The notes: generated by a model not told the origin, from the sequence alone. A stretch of DNA of 64,000 nucleotides from Niveispirillum lacus (GCF_002251795.1 NZ_NOXU01000024.1:1-64000), one strand, 5' to 3'; counted from the first letter of the stretch, positions 26,957 through 37,512 are shown. Numbers and translations are program-made.

Positions 26957-27301
26957 ATGGCCCGTGCATTGCCCAAGGCCTTGACCCTGACCGACGCCGC
27001 GGCAGAGCGTGTCAGGGAACTGATGGCGCGGTCGGAAAAGCCGCTGATCGGCCTGCGCGTGGGCGTGAAGACCCGCGGCTGTTCGGGCATGTCCTATTTC
27101 GTGGAATATGCCGAGGAGAAGAAGAAGTTCGAGGAGGTGGTGGAGGATAAGGGTGTCACCATCCTGATCGACCCCGCCGCCACCATGTTCCTGATCGGCA
27201 GCGAAATGGACTATGCCGAAGACAAGTTCCAGTCCGGCTTCACCTTCAAGAACCCCAATGAGAAAGCCCGCTGCGGGTGCGGGGAGAGTTTTTCGGTGTG
27301 A
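26957..27301 (+). CDS. sufA: A-type Fe-S carrier protein SufA
   Basis: 114-residue HesB/IscA-family carrier that transfers clusters to target proteins. The three ligand cysteines are present: Cys42 in TRGCSGMSY and Cys106/Cys108 in the C-terminal CGCGESF. GAGGAGG precedes the ATG strongly. It is the last gene of the suf operon, 16 bp after sufT. No clear terminator follows; the next small membrane gene starts 87 bp later. Confidence 0.95.
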   Translation: MARALPKALTLTDAAAERVRELMARSEKPLIGLRVGVKTRGCSGMSYFVEYAEEKKKFEEVVEDKGVTILIDPAATMFLIGSEMDYAEDKFQSGFTFKNPNEKARCGCGESFSV

Positions 27302-27388
27302 GGGGGCAGGCTGCACCGCCGCCCTGGCTTCCCCAGGATAGCGGGTTGGGATAAACTTTCGTAAACGTCATCCCATCAGAGCCTGCCA

Positions 27389-27556
27389 ATGCCGCCAAAG
27401 CCCCGGAAGATGCCGAAAGCCACCATGGTCGGGCTTACCTTTTCGGTGTCGATGCTTTTCTCGATCCTGCTGCCCGATCCGCACCAGATCTACGTTATGG
27501 CCGGGTTGTTTCTGGTGTTCATTGTCACCTTCACCTATTTCATGCGCCATCCTTGA
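27389..27556 (+). CDS. Small membrane protein, 55 residues
   Basis: Short open frame with a basic N-terminus (MPPKPRKMPK) followed by two hydrophobic segments, about residues 13-28 and 35-52, joined by LPDPHQ. The charge pattern and position on the coding strand between sufA and the DUF455 gene support it. Its TGA overlaps the TTG start of the next gene, which suggests translational coupling. An inner ATG at Met8 is an alternative start. Function unknown. Confidence 0.55.
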   Translation: MPPKPRKMPKATMVGLTFSVSMLFSILLPDPHQIYVMAGLFLVFIVTFTYFMRHP

Positions 27557-28371
27557 TTGCTCCCCCTACCCTGTCCGACGCCGCTGTTGCCGTCCTGACG
27601 ACACCCGACGCAAGCGAAAAGGCCCGCCTGAGCCGCGCCTTTGCCGCCGCTTGGCGCGACGGTGCCATCAAAGACCTGGGCCGCGCCACCCCGCCCGCCC
27701 GGCCCGCGCGTCCGGCAAGGCCAGCACTGTGCCACCCCAAGGACATGCCCAAGCGTGGCAAGGGCCAGTCGGTCGCCAACCGCATCGCGCTGTTGCACGC
27801 CATCGCCCATATTGAGCTGAACGCCATTGATCTGGCCTGGGACATCCTGGCGCGGTTTCAGCATCTGCCCGACGGCACCCCCCTGCCCATCGCCTTCCAC
27901 ACCGATTGGCTGCGGGTGGCGGATGAGGAGGCGTTGCATTTCACCATGGTGGCCGACCGTCTGGCCAGCCTTGGTGCGGCCTATGGTGACCTGCCCGCCC
28001 ATGATGGGCTGTGGCAGGCATCGGAGGCGACGGCGCATGATCTGCCCGCCCGGCTGGCCGTCGTGCCCATGGTGCTGGAGGCACGCGGCCTGGATGTCAC
28101 GCCGGCCATTATCGACAGCCTGACCAGGGCCGGCGACCATGACAGTGTGGCGGTGCTGGAGATCATCCTGCGCGACGAGGTCGGGCATGTCGCCACAGGC
28201 CGCCGCTGGTTCCAGGTGGCGGCGCAAAGCATGGGGCAGGAGGCCGGCCCCTGGTGGCAGCATCTGGTCCGCACCCATTTCAAGGGCGAGCTGAAGCGCC
28301 CCTTCAACGGCCTGTCGCGCGACCTGGCGGGCTTGCCTTCGGATTGGTATGAGCCATTGGCCGGGAATTGA
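27553..28371 (+). CDS. DUF455 ferritin-like domain protein
   Basis: 272-residue member of the DUF455 family, which has a ferritin-like four-helix bundle. Candidate di-iron ligands are in AIAHIELNAIDLAWD, RVADEEALHFTMV and EIILRDEVGHVATG, each supplying Glu/His pairs. An apparent TTG start overlaps the upstream small gene; the N-terminal region has a PARPARPARPA repeat (about 47-58). The position just downstream of the suf operon suggests a link to iron or oxidant handling, but the family has no settled function. Confidence 0.82.
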   Translation: MIAPPTLSDAAVAVLTTPDASEKARLSRAFAAAWRDGAIKDLGRATPPARPARPARPALCHPKDMPKRGKGQSVANRIALLHAIAHIELNAIDLAWDILARFQHLPDGTPLPIAFHTDWLRVADEEALHFTMVADRLASLGAAYGDLPAHDGLWQASEATAHDLPARLAVVPMVLEARGLDVTPAIIDSLTRAGDHDSVAVLEIILRDEVGHVATGRRWFQVAAQSMGQEAGPWWQHLVRTHFKGELKRPFNGLSRDLAGLPSDWYEPLAGN

Positions 28372-28386
28372 TCCGGTCTAATGCTT

Positions 28387-28401
28387 ATGAACTATGTTCA
28401 T
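28387..28401. promoter_or_regulatory. Palindrome ATGAAC-TAT-GTTCAT upstream of small exported protein gene
   Basis: Perfect 15-bp palindrome 54-68 bp before the start at 28455. It resembles a repressor operator. It is not a LexA box of the alphaproteobacterial type, which is a direct repeat. No regulator can be named. Confidence 0.35.
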
Positions 28402-28454
28402 TTGCTCTGGCCTGTGACATCCTGCACCACAGGGCGATGGAACAGGGGCAGGCA

Positions 28455-28805
28455 ATGCGAATGATGTTGGAGGTGGGGCTGTTGGCGCTGTGCGCCGTGC
28501 TGTTCCTGCTGATGGCGGCCTTGGCCGTGAAGGCCCAAACCCCGCAGCCCACCCAGGCCAAGCAAGCGCCGCCCGTGGAAGAAGAGATCATCGTGAATGG
28601 TCGCCGCAACCAGCCCAGCTTTCAGGAAGAGTGGGAGCATCACCGTCAGGAATATGATCGCCTCAGCAAGATTTACGGCGATCCTTTCACCCCCAACCGC
28701 CGCCTGGACCGGATGACCGACACGCCCAATCCCGACGGTGGTAAAAGCGTGATGCGCAGCCCCGGCAGCGACAGTGTCCAGGGCCGCCCGAGCCGCCCCA
28801 ACTGA
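28455..28805 (+). CDS. Small exported or membrane-anchored hypothetical protein
   Basis: Unrecognised 116-residue protein. The N-terminus (MRMMLEVGLLALCAVLFLLMAAL) is a signal peptide or anchor ending near VKAQ. The mature part is polar, with EEEIIVNGRR (a TonB-box-like word also seen in the receptor at 14422) followed by a charged helix QEEWEHHRQEYDRLSKIYGD. The start at 28455 follows AGGGGCAGG; the frame is open to 28368. Probably periplasmic. The repeated EEIIVxGR word may be coincidence. Confidence 0.6.
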   Translation: MRMMLEVGLLALCAVLFLLMAALAVKAQTPQPTQAKQAPPVEEEIIVNGRRNQPSFQEEWEHHRQEYDRLSKIYGDPFTPNRRLDRMTDTPNPDGGKSVMRSPGSDSVQGRPSRPN

Positions 28806-28907
28806 CCCCCCTCTCCGTTACAGCCTGTTTACAATGCGTGTCTTGGCCCCATGGCGGGAAACGGTAGGATGGCGGCCGATATATTCTGAACGATTGTCGG
28901 AGCGCCT

Positions 28908-30749
28908 ATGTCCGCCGTCACCCGCCGCACCGCCGTTACCGGCTTGTTTGCCCTGTCTGCGACCACCCTGGCGCTGGAGGGGATCATGCCGCGTCTGGCG
29001 CTGGCGGGTCAGGACAGCCCCGCCGACAAGGCGCTGAACGATTTTCTGGAAAAGTGCTGGCAGGATGATCTGGCGCGCAGCCCGGAACAGCGGACACGTA
29101 TGGGCCTTCCCGGTCCCCATGACCGTTGGACCCTGCCGGATGAGGCATTTGGGCAGTTGAACCTGTCAATCACGGCCCAACAATTGAAGGCCCTGCGCGG
29201 CTTCGATATCGACGCCCTGTCACCCACGGCGCGGGTTTCCTACAAGCTGTTTGAAGGACAGTTGCAGCGGGCCATCGACACCTATCGCTGGCGCCATCAT
29301 GGCTATGCCGTCAGCCATCTCCAGGGTGCCCATACGGACATTCCCTCCTTTCTGATCGGCTATCACGCCGTCACCAACGCTGCCGATGCCCACGATTATG
29401 TAAAGCGGCTGGAAGGTGTGGCCGCCGTTATCGATATCGCGGCGGAGAATATGCGGCGTGAGGCCAAGGCCGGCGTCCTGCCCCCCGCCTTCAGTTTCGG
29501 CCGCATCGCAGAGGCGGCGCGTAATGTCATCGCCGGCGCACCGTTTGAGACGGGGGCCAAGGAAGACAGCCCGCTGCTGGCCGACCTGAAGGACAAGGTG
29601 GGCAAGCTGACCATCGCAGAGGCAGAGAAAAAGGCCCTGATCGCCGCTGGCACCAAGGCGCTTGTGCAGGGCGTAAAACCCGCCTATGAGCGCTTCCTGG
29701 CCACCGTCGCCGCGCTGGCGGCCCAGCAGAAGGACAGCAACGGCGTCTGGGCCCTGCCGCAGGGGGCTGATTTCTATAAGGCGCAGATCAAGCTGCATAC
29801 CGGCCTCGACATGGATGCCGATGAGATCCATGCCCTGGGTCTGGCCGAAACCGCCCGTCTGCATGACGAGTTGCGCGACGCCATGGCCAAACTGGGCTTC
29901 AAGGGCAGCGTGCAGGATTTCTTCACCTTCGTGCGCACCGACCCGTCGGTTCGCTTCCCCGACACCGATGCTGGTCGCCAGGAATATCTGGCCACTGCCA
30001 CCCGCTATATCGACGCGATGGCCGCACGCCTGCCGGAGATATTCGGAACCCTGCCCAAGGCCAAGGTGGTGGTGAAGCCGGTGGAGGCCTATCGCGAGAA
30101 GGCCACGCCCAGCGCCTTCTATGAGCCCTCATCCCCCGACGGCACGCGCCCCGGTGTCTTCTACGCCAACCTTTACGATATGTCCGTGCAGACGCGCCAC
30201 GATCTGGAGGCCTTGTGCCATCATGAGGCCCTGCCCGGCCATCATATGCAGATCGCCATCGCGCAGGAGGTGGACGGCCTGCCCACCTTCCGCAAATATG
30301 CCTGGGACACCGCCTATGGCGAAGGCTGGGCCATGTATACTGAACGCATGGCCAAGGAGTACGGTTTCTACAAGGAGCCGCTGTCAGAAGCCGGTCGCAT
30401 CATCTCTGAACTGTTCCGGGCCGGGCGTCTGGTCCTGGATACCGGCATCCATCACAAGCGCTGGACGCGCGAACAGGCGGTCGCCTGGATGGACGAGAAT
30501 ACCGCCAACCCCATCGCCGACAATCGGACGGAGATCGACCGCTACTTCGTCTGGCCGGGTCAAGCCCTGGGTTACAAGATCGGCATGAACAGGATTCTGG
30601 ACTTGCGGGAAAAGGCCAAGGCAGCACTGGGCTCGCGATTCGACATTCGCGCCTTCCACGATACCGTCCTGACCAACGGTGCCGTTACCCTGCCGATCCT
30701 GGAGGAAGTGGTGCAGGGCTGGATTGATCGGGAAGGCCAGAAAGTCTGA
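28908..30749 (+). CDS. DUF885 family metallopeptidase-like exported protein
   Basis: 613-residue DUF885 protein. A Tat-like signal (TRRTAVTGLFALSATTLAL) precedes the mature chain. The putative zinc site is HHEALPGHHMQ (near residue 440), an HExxxGHH variant resembling gluzincin carboxypeptidases, with a downstream EGWAMYTERM that supplies a glutamate. These proteins are thought to be periplasmic peptidases, but the activity is unproven. The length is normal for the family. A GGAG-like site precedes the ATG. Confidence 0.85.
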   Translation: MSAVTRRTAVTGLFALSATTLALEGIMPRLALAGQDSPADKALNDFLEKCWQDDLARSPEQRTRMGLPGPHDRWTLPDEAFGQLNLSITAQQLKALRGFDIDALSPTARVSYKLFEGQLQRAIDTYRWRHHGYAVSHLQGAHTDIPSFLIGYHAVTNAADAHDYVKRLEGVAAVIDIAAENMRREAKAGVLPPAFSFGRIAEAARNVIAGAPFETGAKEDSPLLADLKDKVGKLTIAEAEKKALIAAGTKALVQGVKPAYERFLATVAALAAQQKDSNGVWALPQGADFYKAQIKLHTGLDMDADEIHALGLAETARLHDELRDAMAKLGFKGSVQDFFTFVRTDPSVRFPDTDAGRQEYLATATRYIDAMAARLPEIFGTLPKAKVVVKPVEAYREKATPSAFYEPSSPDGTRPGVFYANLYDMSVQTRHDLEALCHHEALPGHHMQIAIAQEVDGLPTFRKYAWDTAYGEGWAMYTERMAKEYGFYKEPLSEAGRIISELFRAGRLVLDTGIHHKRWTREQAVAWMDENTANPIADNRTEIDRYFVWPGQALGYKIGMNRILDLREKAKAALGSRFDIRAFHDTVLTNGAVTLPILEEVVQGWIDREGQKV

Positions 30750-30781
30750 CCCTTCGCCTTGCCGTCCCGTCAGGTATGGGA

Positions 30782-30803
30782 ACGGGGCGCGATCACGCCC
30801 CGT
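30782..30803. terminator. Hairpin between convergent DUF885 and methyltransferase genes
   Basis: Stem ACGGGGCG (30782-30789) with CGCCCCGT (30796-30803) around the stop codon of the minus-strand methyltransferase gene and 33 bp past the DUF885 stop. It has no T-tract in either direction, so its action as a terminator is uncertain. Confidence 0.35.
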
Positions 30804-31395
30804 CGCGCACGAACCGCCAAACACTGGCCGGCGGGATATTGGCGATGGTGAAGCCGACGCGCCGTCCCTTCAGGCCCAGCGCCTTGCGCCGGATCGGGGA
30901 CCGGGCGGAATAGGTATAGGCATAGAAGGCGCGGCCCGGCGGCATCACCTCAAAAATCGCATCGACGATGGCGCGCTGATCCTCTACCGGGATCAGGATC
31001 ATCGGCAGACAGACCAGAACCGTCCCCACCTTGCCACGCACATCCTCGGGCAGCATCGACCGGATGTCGGCAACGTCGCCTTCCAGCACATGGATTCCGG
31101 GGAAATGGCGGCGCAGGTAACCCGCCAACTCCGAATCGCGTTCCACAGTGAACAGCTTGTCGGCTGGCACCCCCGCTTCCAGGATGGCGCGCGTGACGGC
31201 ACCGGTGCCACCGCCGAATTCCACAACGACCTCGTCCGGCCCGCGCGTGATCTGTGCCGCCATCAACCGCGACAGCGACGGGGCCGACGGCGTGATGGAG
31301 GCCATGGACAGGGGATTAGCCAGCCAACGTTTGAAGAACAGCCAAGCAGCGCTGGCTTCCTTGTGGGTACGCAGGGTGGCGTGGCTGTGGATCAT
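30793..31395 (-). CDS. SAM-dependent methyltransferase, PmtA-like (phospholipid N-methyltransferase)
   Basis: 200-residue class I methyltransferase resembling alphaproteobacterial phosphatidylethanolamine N-methyltransferase PmtA. Seen are WLANPLSMASITPSAPSLSRLMA near 25-47, the SAM motif I VVEFGGGTGAVTRAIL, TVERDSELAGYL (motif II) and LVCLPMILIPVEDQ (motif IV region), which match the Rhodobacter-type PmtA/KsgA-related layout. It may make N-methylated PE or phosphatidylcholine at the inner membrane. An rRNA or other target remains possible. Confidence 0.75.
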   Translation of the reverse strand: MIHSHATLRTHKEASAAWLFFKRWLANPLSMASITPSAPSLSRLMAAQITRGPDEVVVEFGGGTGAVTRAILEAGVPADKLFTVERDSELAGYLRRHFPGIHVLEGDVADIRSMLPEDVRGKVGTVLVCLPMILIPVEDQRAIVDAIFEVMPPGRAFYAYTYSARSPIRRKALGLKGRRVGFTIANIPPASVWRFVRDGA

Positions 31396-31508
31396 TCTCT
31401 CAACCTGGCCGTGGTGCCGGCTTCAGACATCGCACGCCCTTTACCGCAATGCAACGACAGTGCCGTGACAACACAGGGATGCGTCGCCAAGCTCTGTCTT
31501 ATGTGGGC

Positions 31509-33425
31509 TTACACGGCGCCGACCGCCAGCGCCGTTTCCATCTGTTCGGACAGGTCCAGCCATTCCATCTCTACCGCTTCAAGGTCACCGGAAACAGCGC
31601 CCAGTTCGATCTGCAGCTTGGTGACCTTATCCGACGGCCCCTCATAAAGTTTGGGATCGGCCAGCTTGCCTTCGATTTCCGTCTTGCGTTTGGTCAGGCT
31701 GGCCATCTTTTTTTCCGCAGCCTCGATCTGCCGACGCAAGGGGGCCAGTTGCTGGCGCAGTTCGGCGGCGGCGCGGCGTTCTTCCTTACGCGCATCACGG
31801 GCACCGGACTTATCGGCTGCGCTTCCCCCGCCGACCCCCGCTGCTGCCGCCCGCTCTGCCCGGCTTTTCTCCAACAGCAGGCGTTTGTAATCGTCCAGAT
31901 CGCCATCAAACGGTTTGCAGGTCCCGTCATTGACAAGCCACAGACGATCGGCGGTCAGTTCCACAAGATAGGGATCGTGGCTGATGACGATGACCGCCCC
32001 TTCATAGTCGTTCAGCGCCTCGACCAGCGCCTCGCGGCTGTCGATATCCAAATGGTTGGTCGGTTCGTCCAGCATCAGGATGTGGGGTGCATCGCGCGTC
32101 ATCATGGCCAGCAGCAGCTTGGCCTTCTCGCCCCCCGACAGGCTACCGATTTTGGTATCGGCCTTGGGCTGGGTAAAGCCGAAACGGCCCAGATGGGAGC
32201 GCGCTTGACCCTCCAGCGTGCCCGTCGGCATCACGGCCTGCATCTGCTGCAGGGCGGTCCAGTTCAGGTTCAGTTCGTCCGACTGATGCTGTGCAAAGTA
32301 CCCCACGCGCAGCTTGGAGGACCGGAACATCTCCCCCGCCATCGGTGTCATGCGCCCGGCCAGCAGCTTGACCAGGGTGGACTTGCCATTACCATTGGCG
32401 CCCAGCAGCGCGATGCGGTCATCGGCATCGATACGCAAACCCAGCTTGCGCAACACCACACGGTCGCCATAGCCCACCGACACATTATCCAGCCGGATCA
32501 ACGGTGGGGCCAGTTCGTCGGGCGAGGGGAAGTTGAAATTGACGGGCGTGTCATCAATGACCTGGATGCGCGGACCCAGCCGTTCAATCGCTTTGAGTTT
32601 CGACTGCGCCTGGGTCGCCTTGCTGGCCTTGGCCCGAAACCGGTCAACGAAGGCCTGAAGATGGGCGCGCTGGGCGTCCTGCTTGGCGGCCTGGGATTTG
32701 GCATGCTCCATCCGCATGGTGCGGACCTGCACGAACTGGTCGTAATTGCCGCCATAGGCCGTCAGCTTCAACTGGTCCAGATGCACGATGCTGGTCGGCA
32801 CCCGGTTCAGCAGGCCACGGTCATGGCTCACAATCAGCATCGTGTGCGGGTAGTTACGAAGGTATTCCTCCAGCCACAGGGTCGCTTCCAGGTCCAGATG
32901 GTTGGTCGGCTCGTCCAGCAGCAGCAGGTCGGGTTCGGCGAACAGCACACCGGCCAGGGCCACACGCATGCGCCAGCCGCCGGAGAAATCCGAACAGGGG
33001 CGGCGTTGCGCCTCGGCATCGAAGCCCAGGCCCGACAGGATGCGCGCGGCACGGGCTTCCGCCGAATGGGCCTGGATATCGGACAGGCGGTGATGGATTT
33101 CGGCGATGCGCAGGGGATCGGTCGCGGTTTCCGCCTCCACCAGCAGGGCGGTGCGTTCGGTATCGGCAGCCAGAACGGCATCGATCAGCGACATTTCGCT
33201 GCCCGGCGCTTCCTGCTTCACCCAACCCATCTTCAGGCCGGCGGGCAGGGTGATGGCACCAGCATCGGCCTGCACCTCGCCCGCGATCAGACGGAGCAGA
33301 GTGGATTTGCCCGTGCCGTTCCGGCCCACCAGCGCCACACGATGGCCGGCGGGAATGGTGACGGAGGCCTGATCCAGCAACAAGCGGCCAGCGATGCGAT
33401 AGGTGAGGTCGGTGATCTGCAGCAT
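31509..33425 (-). CDS. ABC-F family ATPase
   Basis: 638-residue soluble protein with two ABC domains and no membrane segment, of the ABC-F translation-factor family (Uup/YheS-like). Walker A motifs are GRNGTGKST and GANGNGKST, signatures FSGGWRMRVALAG and LSGGEKAKLLLA, Walker B LLLLDEPTNHLDL and LMLDEPTNHLDI. A charged interdomain linker and a C-terminal coiled coil (about 555-630) are present. The start MLQITDLTY at 33425 is preferred to 33452. It binds ribosomes and relieves stalling, or has regulatory roles. Three adjacent stem-loops lie 23-87 bases upstream of the start. Confidence 0.9.
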   Translation of the reverse strand: MLQITDLTYRIAGRLLLDQASVTIPAGHRVALVGRNGTGKSTLLRLIAGEVQADAGAITLPAGLKMGWVKQEAPGSEMSLIDAVLAADTERTALLVEAETATDPLRIAEIHHRLSDIQAHSAEARAARILSGLGFDAEAQRRPCSDFSGGWRMRVALAGVLFAEPDLLLLDEPTNHLDLEATLWLEEYLRNYPHTMLIVSHDRGLLNRVPTSIVHLDQLKLTAYGGNYDQFVQVRTMRMEHAKSQAAKQDAQRAHLQAFVDRFRAKASKATQAQSKLKAIERLGPRIQVIDDTPVNFNFPSPDELAPPLIRLDNVSVGYGDRVVLRKLGLRIDADDRIALLGANGNGKSTLVKLLAGRMTPMAGEMFRSSKLRVGYFAQHQSDELNLNWTALQQMQAVMPTGTLEGQARSHLGRFGFTQPKADTKIGSLSGGEKAKLLLAMMTRDAPHILMLDEPTNHLDIDSREALVEALNDYEGAVIVISHDPYLVELTADRLWLVNDGTCKPFDGDLDDYKRLLLEKSRAERAAAAGVGGGSAADKSGARDARKEERRAAAELRQQLAPLRRQIEAAEKKMASLTKRKTEIEGKLADPKLYEGPSDKVTKLQIELGAVSGDLEAVEMEWLDLSEQMETALAVGAV

Positions 33426-33447
33426 GATGACCGCCCCATACCATAAT

Positions 33448-33536
33448 CCCAAGGGTCATGAAACATGGCCCTTGGGGGCCAGCGACGGCTGGCCCGCGGG
33501 CACGTGCCCGCGAAAGCCAAGCTGCCGGATGGCAGC
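33448..33536. promoter_or_regulatory. Contiguous stem-loop cluster upstream of the ABC-F gene
   Basis: Three hairpins follow one another with no spacer: a 13-bp stem at 33448-33476 (arms beginning CCCAAGGG and ending CCCTTGGG, loop AAA, one wobble or mismatch), GGCCAGC/GCTGGCC at 33477-33494, and CGCGGGCA/TGCCCGCG at 33495-33512. A fourth, GCTGCC/GGCAGC, is at 33521-33536. The cluster ends 22 bp before the ABC-F start on the minus strand and lies about 140 bp before ndk. A leader regulating ABC-F expression, or a repeat element, is possible. Confidence 0.55.
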
Positions 33537-33675
33537 GCCCGGCGTTTGAGGGAGAATGCATAACAGAGCGCAGAAGCGGGACGCATACATGGCCCGCCGG
33601 ATAAGGCGTTGCAGCAACCCTGCACCCCCTGTATAAGCCGCCGCAGTTTCAAGCCTATGTCTTATGGAGATACCC

Positions 33676-34098
33676 ATGGCTGTCGAACGGACGCTGTCGA
33701 TCGTCAAGCCCGACGCGACCCGCCGCAACCTGACCGGCAAGATCAATGCCCGCTTCGAAGAAGCCGGCCTGCGCATCGTTGCCCAGAAGCGTGTCTGGCT
33801 GTCCAAGCAGCAGGCCGAGCAGTTCTACGACGTTCACCGCGAGCGTCCGTTCTTCGGCGAGCTGGTGTCCTTCATGATCTCCGGTCCGGTGGTCGTGCAG
33901 GTGCTGGAAGGTGAGAACGCCGTGGCTCGCAACCGCGAGATCATGGGCGCCACCAACCCGGCCAATGCCGCTGCCGGCACGATCCGCAAGGACTTCGCCG
34001 AGAGCATCGAGGCGAACTCCGTTCATGGCTCCGACAGCCTGGACAATGCCAAGATCGAGATCGCCTACTTCTTCGCCGGTACCGAAATCGTCGGCTGA
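33676..34098 (+). CDS. ndk: Nucleoside diphosphate kinase
   Basis: Transfers the terminal phosphate between nucleoside tri- and diphosphates. The 140-residue length is exactly typical. The phosphorylated His117 lies in the motif [20 protein letters not shown] and [17 protein letters not shown] are family hallmarks. GGAG precedes the ATG at 33676; a start at 33664 is possible but adds only MEIP. A strong terminator follows at 34142. Confidence 0.98.
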   Translation: MAVERTLSIVKPDATRRNLTGKINARFEEAGLRIVAQKRVWLSKQQAEQFYDVHRERPFFGELVSFMISGPVVVQVLEGENAVARNREIMGATNPANAAAGTIRKDFAESIEANSVHGSDSLDNAKIEIAYFFAGTEIVG

Positions 34099-34141
34099 TC
34101 CAGCCCCGATTGACGGTTCCGACAGGAACACGTGATCAGTG

Positions 34142-34175
34142 AAAAACCGCCGGGGGCAATCTCGGCGGTTTTTCT
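34142..34175 (+). terminator. Rho-independent terminator after ndk
   Basis: Stem AAAAACCGCCG (34142-34152) with CGGCGGTTTTT (34163-34173) followed by a T-rich tail, 43 bases past the ndk stop. The A-run on the opposite side makes it potentially bidirectional, which would also end transcription of rnd read from the minus strand. Confidence 0.9.
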
Positions 34176-34229
34176 TTTAGGTGGGCTCGATGTCGCACAA
34201 GTGTCCGCGCTTGCGACATTGACAGTCCA

Positions 34230-35381
<1,152 letters not shown>

Positions 35382-35610
35382 GGTCGCCTGTGATACAACA
35401 GCCCACCGCCCCTGTCGAATGCGGATATCCAGCGGGCCGGCATGCACGGACAGGTTTTCCGGCCCCAAACACTGCCTTCGCCAAGCCTGTCCCGCGCTTG
35501 CCGGCCTTGACAAGCCATGCCCGTCCGGTGTGGTGTGCGCCATTCGTGCCGGAGGCTTTGCCGCCGGTGTCCCCTTTCTGTTGCCTGTTTGCATCTGGGA
35601 TCGATCCGCC

Positions 35611-37422
35611 ATGCACGCCTATCGTTCGCACAATTGTGGCCAACTCCGCCTGGACCATGCCGGTCAGACCGTCCGCCTGTCCGGCTGGATCAACCGCAAG
35701 CGCGACCATGGGCAGTTGCTGTTCGTCGATCTGCGCGACCATTTCGGCATCACGCAGTTGGTCGTCGACACCTCGTCGCCGCATTTTAAGGTGCTGGAAG
35801 GTCTGCGCCTGGAATCGGTGGTGACCATCACCGGCGAAGTGGTCGCCCGTACCGCAGAGACCGTCAACGAGAACCTGCCCACCGGCCATATCGAGGTGGT
35901 GGTGCGCGATGTGTCAGTGCAGTCGGCCGCCGATCCGCTGCCCTTGCAGGTCAATAGCGAGCAGGATGCCGGTGAAGAGCTGCGCCTGCGTTACCGCTTC
36001 CTGGACCTACGCCGCGAGAAGATGCAGAAGAACATTCTGCTGCGCTCCAACGTCATCGCATCGGCCCGCCGCCGCATGATCGAACAGGGTTTTGTGGAAT
36101 TCCAGACCCCGATCTTGACGGCCAGCAGCCCGGAAGGGGCCCGCGACTTCCTGGTGCCGTCGCGCAACCATCCCGGCAAGTTCTACGCCCTGCCGCAGGC
36201 GCCGCAGCAGTTCAAGCAGTTGCTGATGGTCTCGGGCTTCGACCGCTATTTCCAGATCGCCCCCTGCTTCCGCGATGAGGACAGCCGTGCCGATCGTTCG
36301 CCGGGTGAGTTCTACCAGCTCGATTTTGAGATGAGCTTTGTCACCCAGGAAGATGTGTTCGCGGCCATCGAGCCGGTGATCCACGGCATTTTTGAAGAAT
36401 TCAGCGGCTTCACGGGCACCAAGCGGACCGTGTCGCCTTACCCGTTCGTGCGTATCCCCTATGCTGAATCGATGCTGAAATACGGCAACGACAAGCCGGA
36501 CCTGCGTAACCCGCTGGTCATCACTGACGTGACCGAGGTGTTCAAGCGCGAGGATGTGGAGTTCAAGGCCTTCAAGGGCGTGATCGAGAAGGGCGGCGTG
36601 GTCCGCGCCATTCGCGCGCCCTCGGTCAGCGACCGTCCGCGCAGCTTCTTCGACAAGCTGAACGACTGGGCCCGTGGCCTGGGTGCGCCGGGTCTCGGCT
36701 ATATCCTGTTCGAAGCGGCCGGCGGCAAGGGCCCCATCGCCAAGTTCGTGCCCGAAGCAGCTCAGGCGGCTCTGCGGGAATTGGTGGGCCTGAAGGATGG
36801 CGATGCCGTCTTCTTCGTCTGCGATCAGGTCGGCCCTGCCGCCAAGCTGGCCGGTCTGGCCCGCACCAAGATTGCTGAGGAATTGGACCTGATCGAGAAG
36901 GACACCTACAAGTTCTGCTGGATCGTCGACTTCCCGATGTTCGAATATGATGAAGAGCGCAAGAAGATCGACTTCAGCCACAACCCGTTCTCCATGCCGC
37001 AGGGCGGGCTGGACGCGCTGCTGAACCAGGACCCGCTGACCATCAACGCCTATCAGTACGACATCGTCTGTAACGGTGTTGAGCTGTCCTCGGGTGCGAT
37101 CCGCAATCACAAGCCGGAAATCATGTACAAGGCGTTCGAGATCGCCGGTTACCCGCCGGAGGTTCTGGAAGCCAAGTTCGGCGGCATGCTGTCGGCCTTC
37201 AAGCTGGGCGCCCCGCCGCACGGCGGTTCGGCCCCCGGCATCGACCGCATGGTCATGCTGCTGGCCGATGAGCCGAACATCCGCGAGGTCATTGTCTTCC
37301 CGCTGAACCAGCGCGCCGAAGATTTGCTGATGCAGGCCCCCAACGCCACCACCCCGGACCGGCTGAAGGAACTGCACATCAAGCTGGACCTGCCCAAGCC
37401 GAAGATCACGACAGCGGAATAA
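35611..37422 (+). CDS. aspS: Aspartyl-tRNA synthetase
   Basis: Class IIb synthetase, 603 residues, bacterial type with the GAD insertion domain. An N-terminal OB-fold anticodon domain ([21 protein letters not shown]) leads to motif 2 ([20 protein letters not shown], near 219-238), the GAD domain (about 290-410) and motif 3 ([14 protein letters not shown]). The start [10 protein letters not shown] at 35611 is used; an upstream in-frame extension to 35293 overlaps rnd and is rejected. A strong terminator follows at 37447. Confidence 0.97.
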   Translation: MHAYRSHNCGQLRLDHAGQTVRLSGWINRKRDHGQLLFVDLRDHFGITQLVVDTSSPHFKVLEGLRLESVVTITGEVVARTAETVNENLPTGHIEVVVRDVSVQSAADPLPLQVNSEQDAGEELRLRYRFLDLRREKMQKNILLRSNVIASARRRMIEQGFVEFQTPILTASSPEGARDFLVPSRNHPGKFYALPQAPQQFKQLLMVSGFDRYFQIAPCFRDEDSRADRSPGEFYQLDFEMSFVTQEDVFAAIEPVIHGIFEEFSGFTGTKRTVSPYPFVRIPYAESMLKYGNDKPDLRNPLVITDVTEVFKREDVEFKAFKGVIEKGGVVRAIRAPSVSDRPRSFFDKLNDWARGLGAPGLGYILFEAAGGKGPIAKFVPEAAQAALRELVGLKDGDAVFFVCDQVGPAAKLAGLARTKIAEELDLIEKDTYKFCWIVDFPMFEYDEERKKIDFSHNPFSMPQGGLDALLNQDPLTINAYQYDIVCNGVELSSGAIRNHKPEIMYKAFEIAGYPPEVLEAKFGGMLSAFKLGAPPHGGSAPGIDRMVMLLADEPNIREVIVFPLNQRAEDLLMQAPNATTPDRLKELHIKLDLPKPKITTAE

Positions 37423-37446
37423 TCCCGCCCGATGCGCAAAGCAGAG

Positions 37447-37484
37447 GCCCGTCACCCCCCTCGGTGACGGGCTTTCTTTTTTTC
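37447..37484 (+). terminator. Rho-independent terminator after aspS
   Basis: Perfect 10-bp stem GCCCGTCACC/GGTGACGGGC (37447-37456, 37463-37472) with a 6-base loop and a T-rich run TTTCTTTTTTT, 25 bases past the aspS stop. Confidence 0.95.
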
Positions 37485-37512
37485 TGCCGCGACCTGCATT
37501 TTCCCGCTTGCT

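Noticed and set aside
28387-28401. Palindrome with GAAC and GTTC read as a LexA box
   Set aside because: The alphaproteobacterial LexA operator is a direct repeat with 7-bp spacing; this is an inverted repeat with 3-bp spacing.
31449-33446. 665-residue plus-strand open frame opposite the ABC-F gene
   Set aside because: Antisense shadow of a gene with clear Walker A and B motifs.
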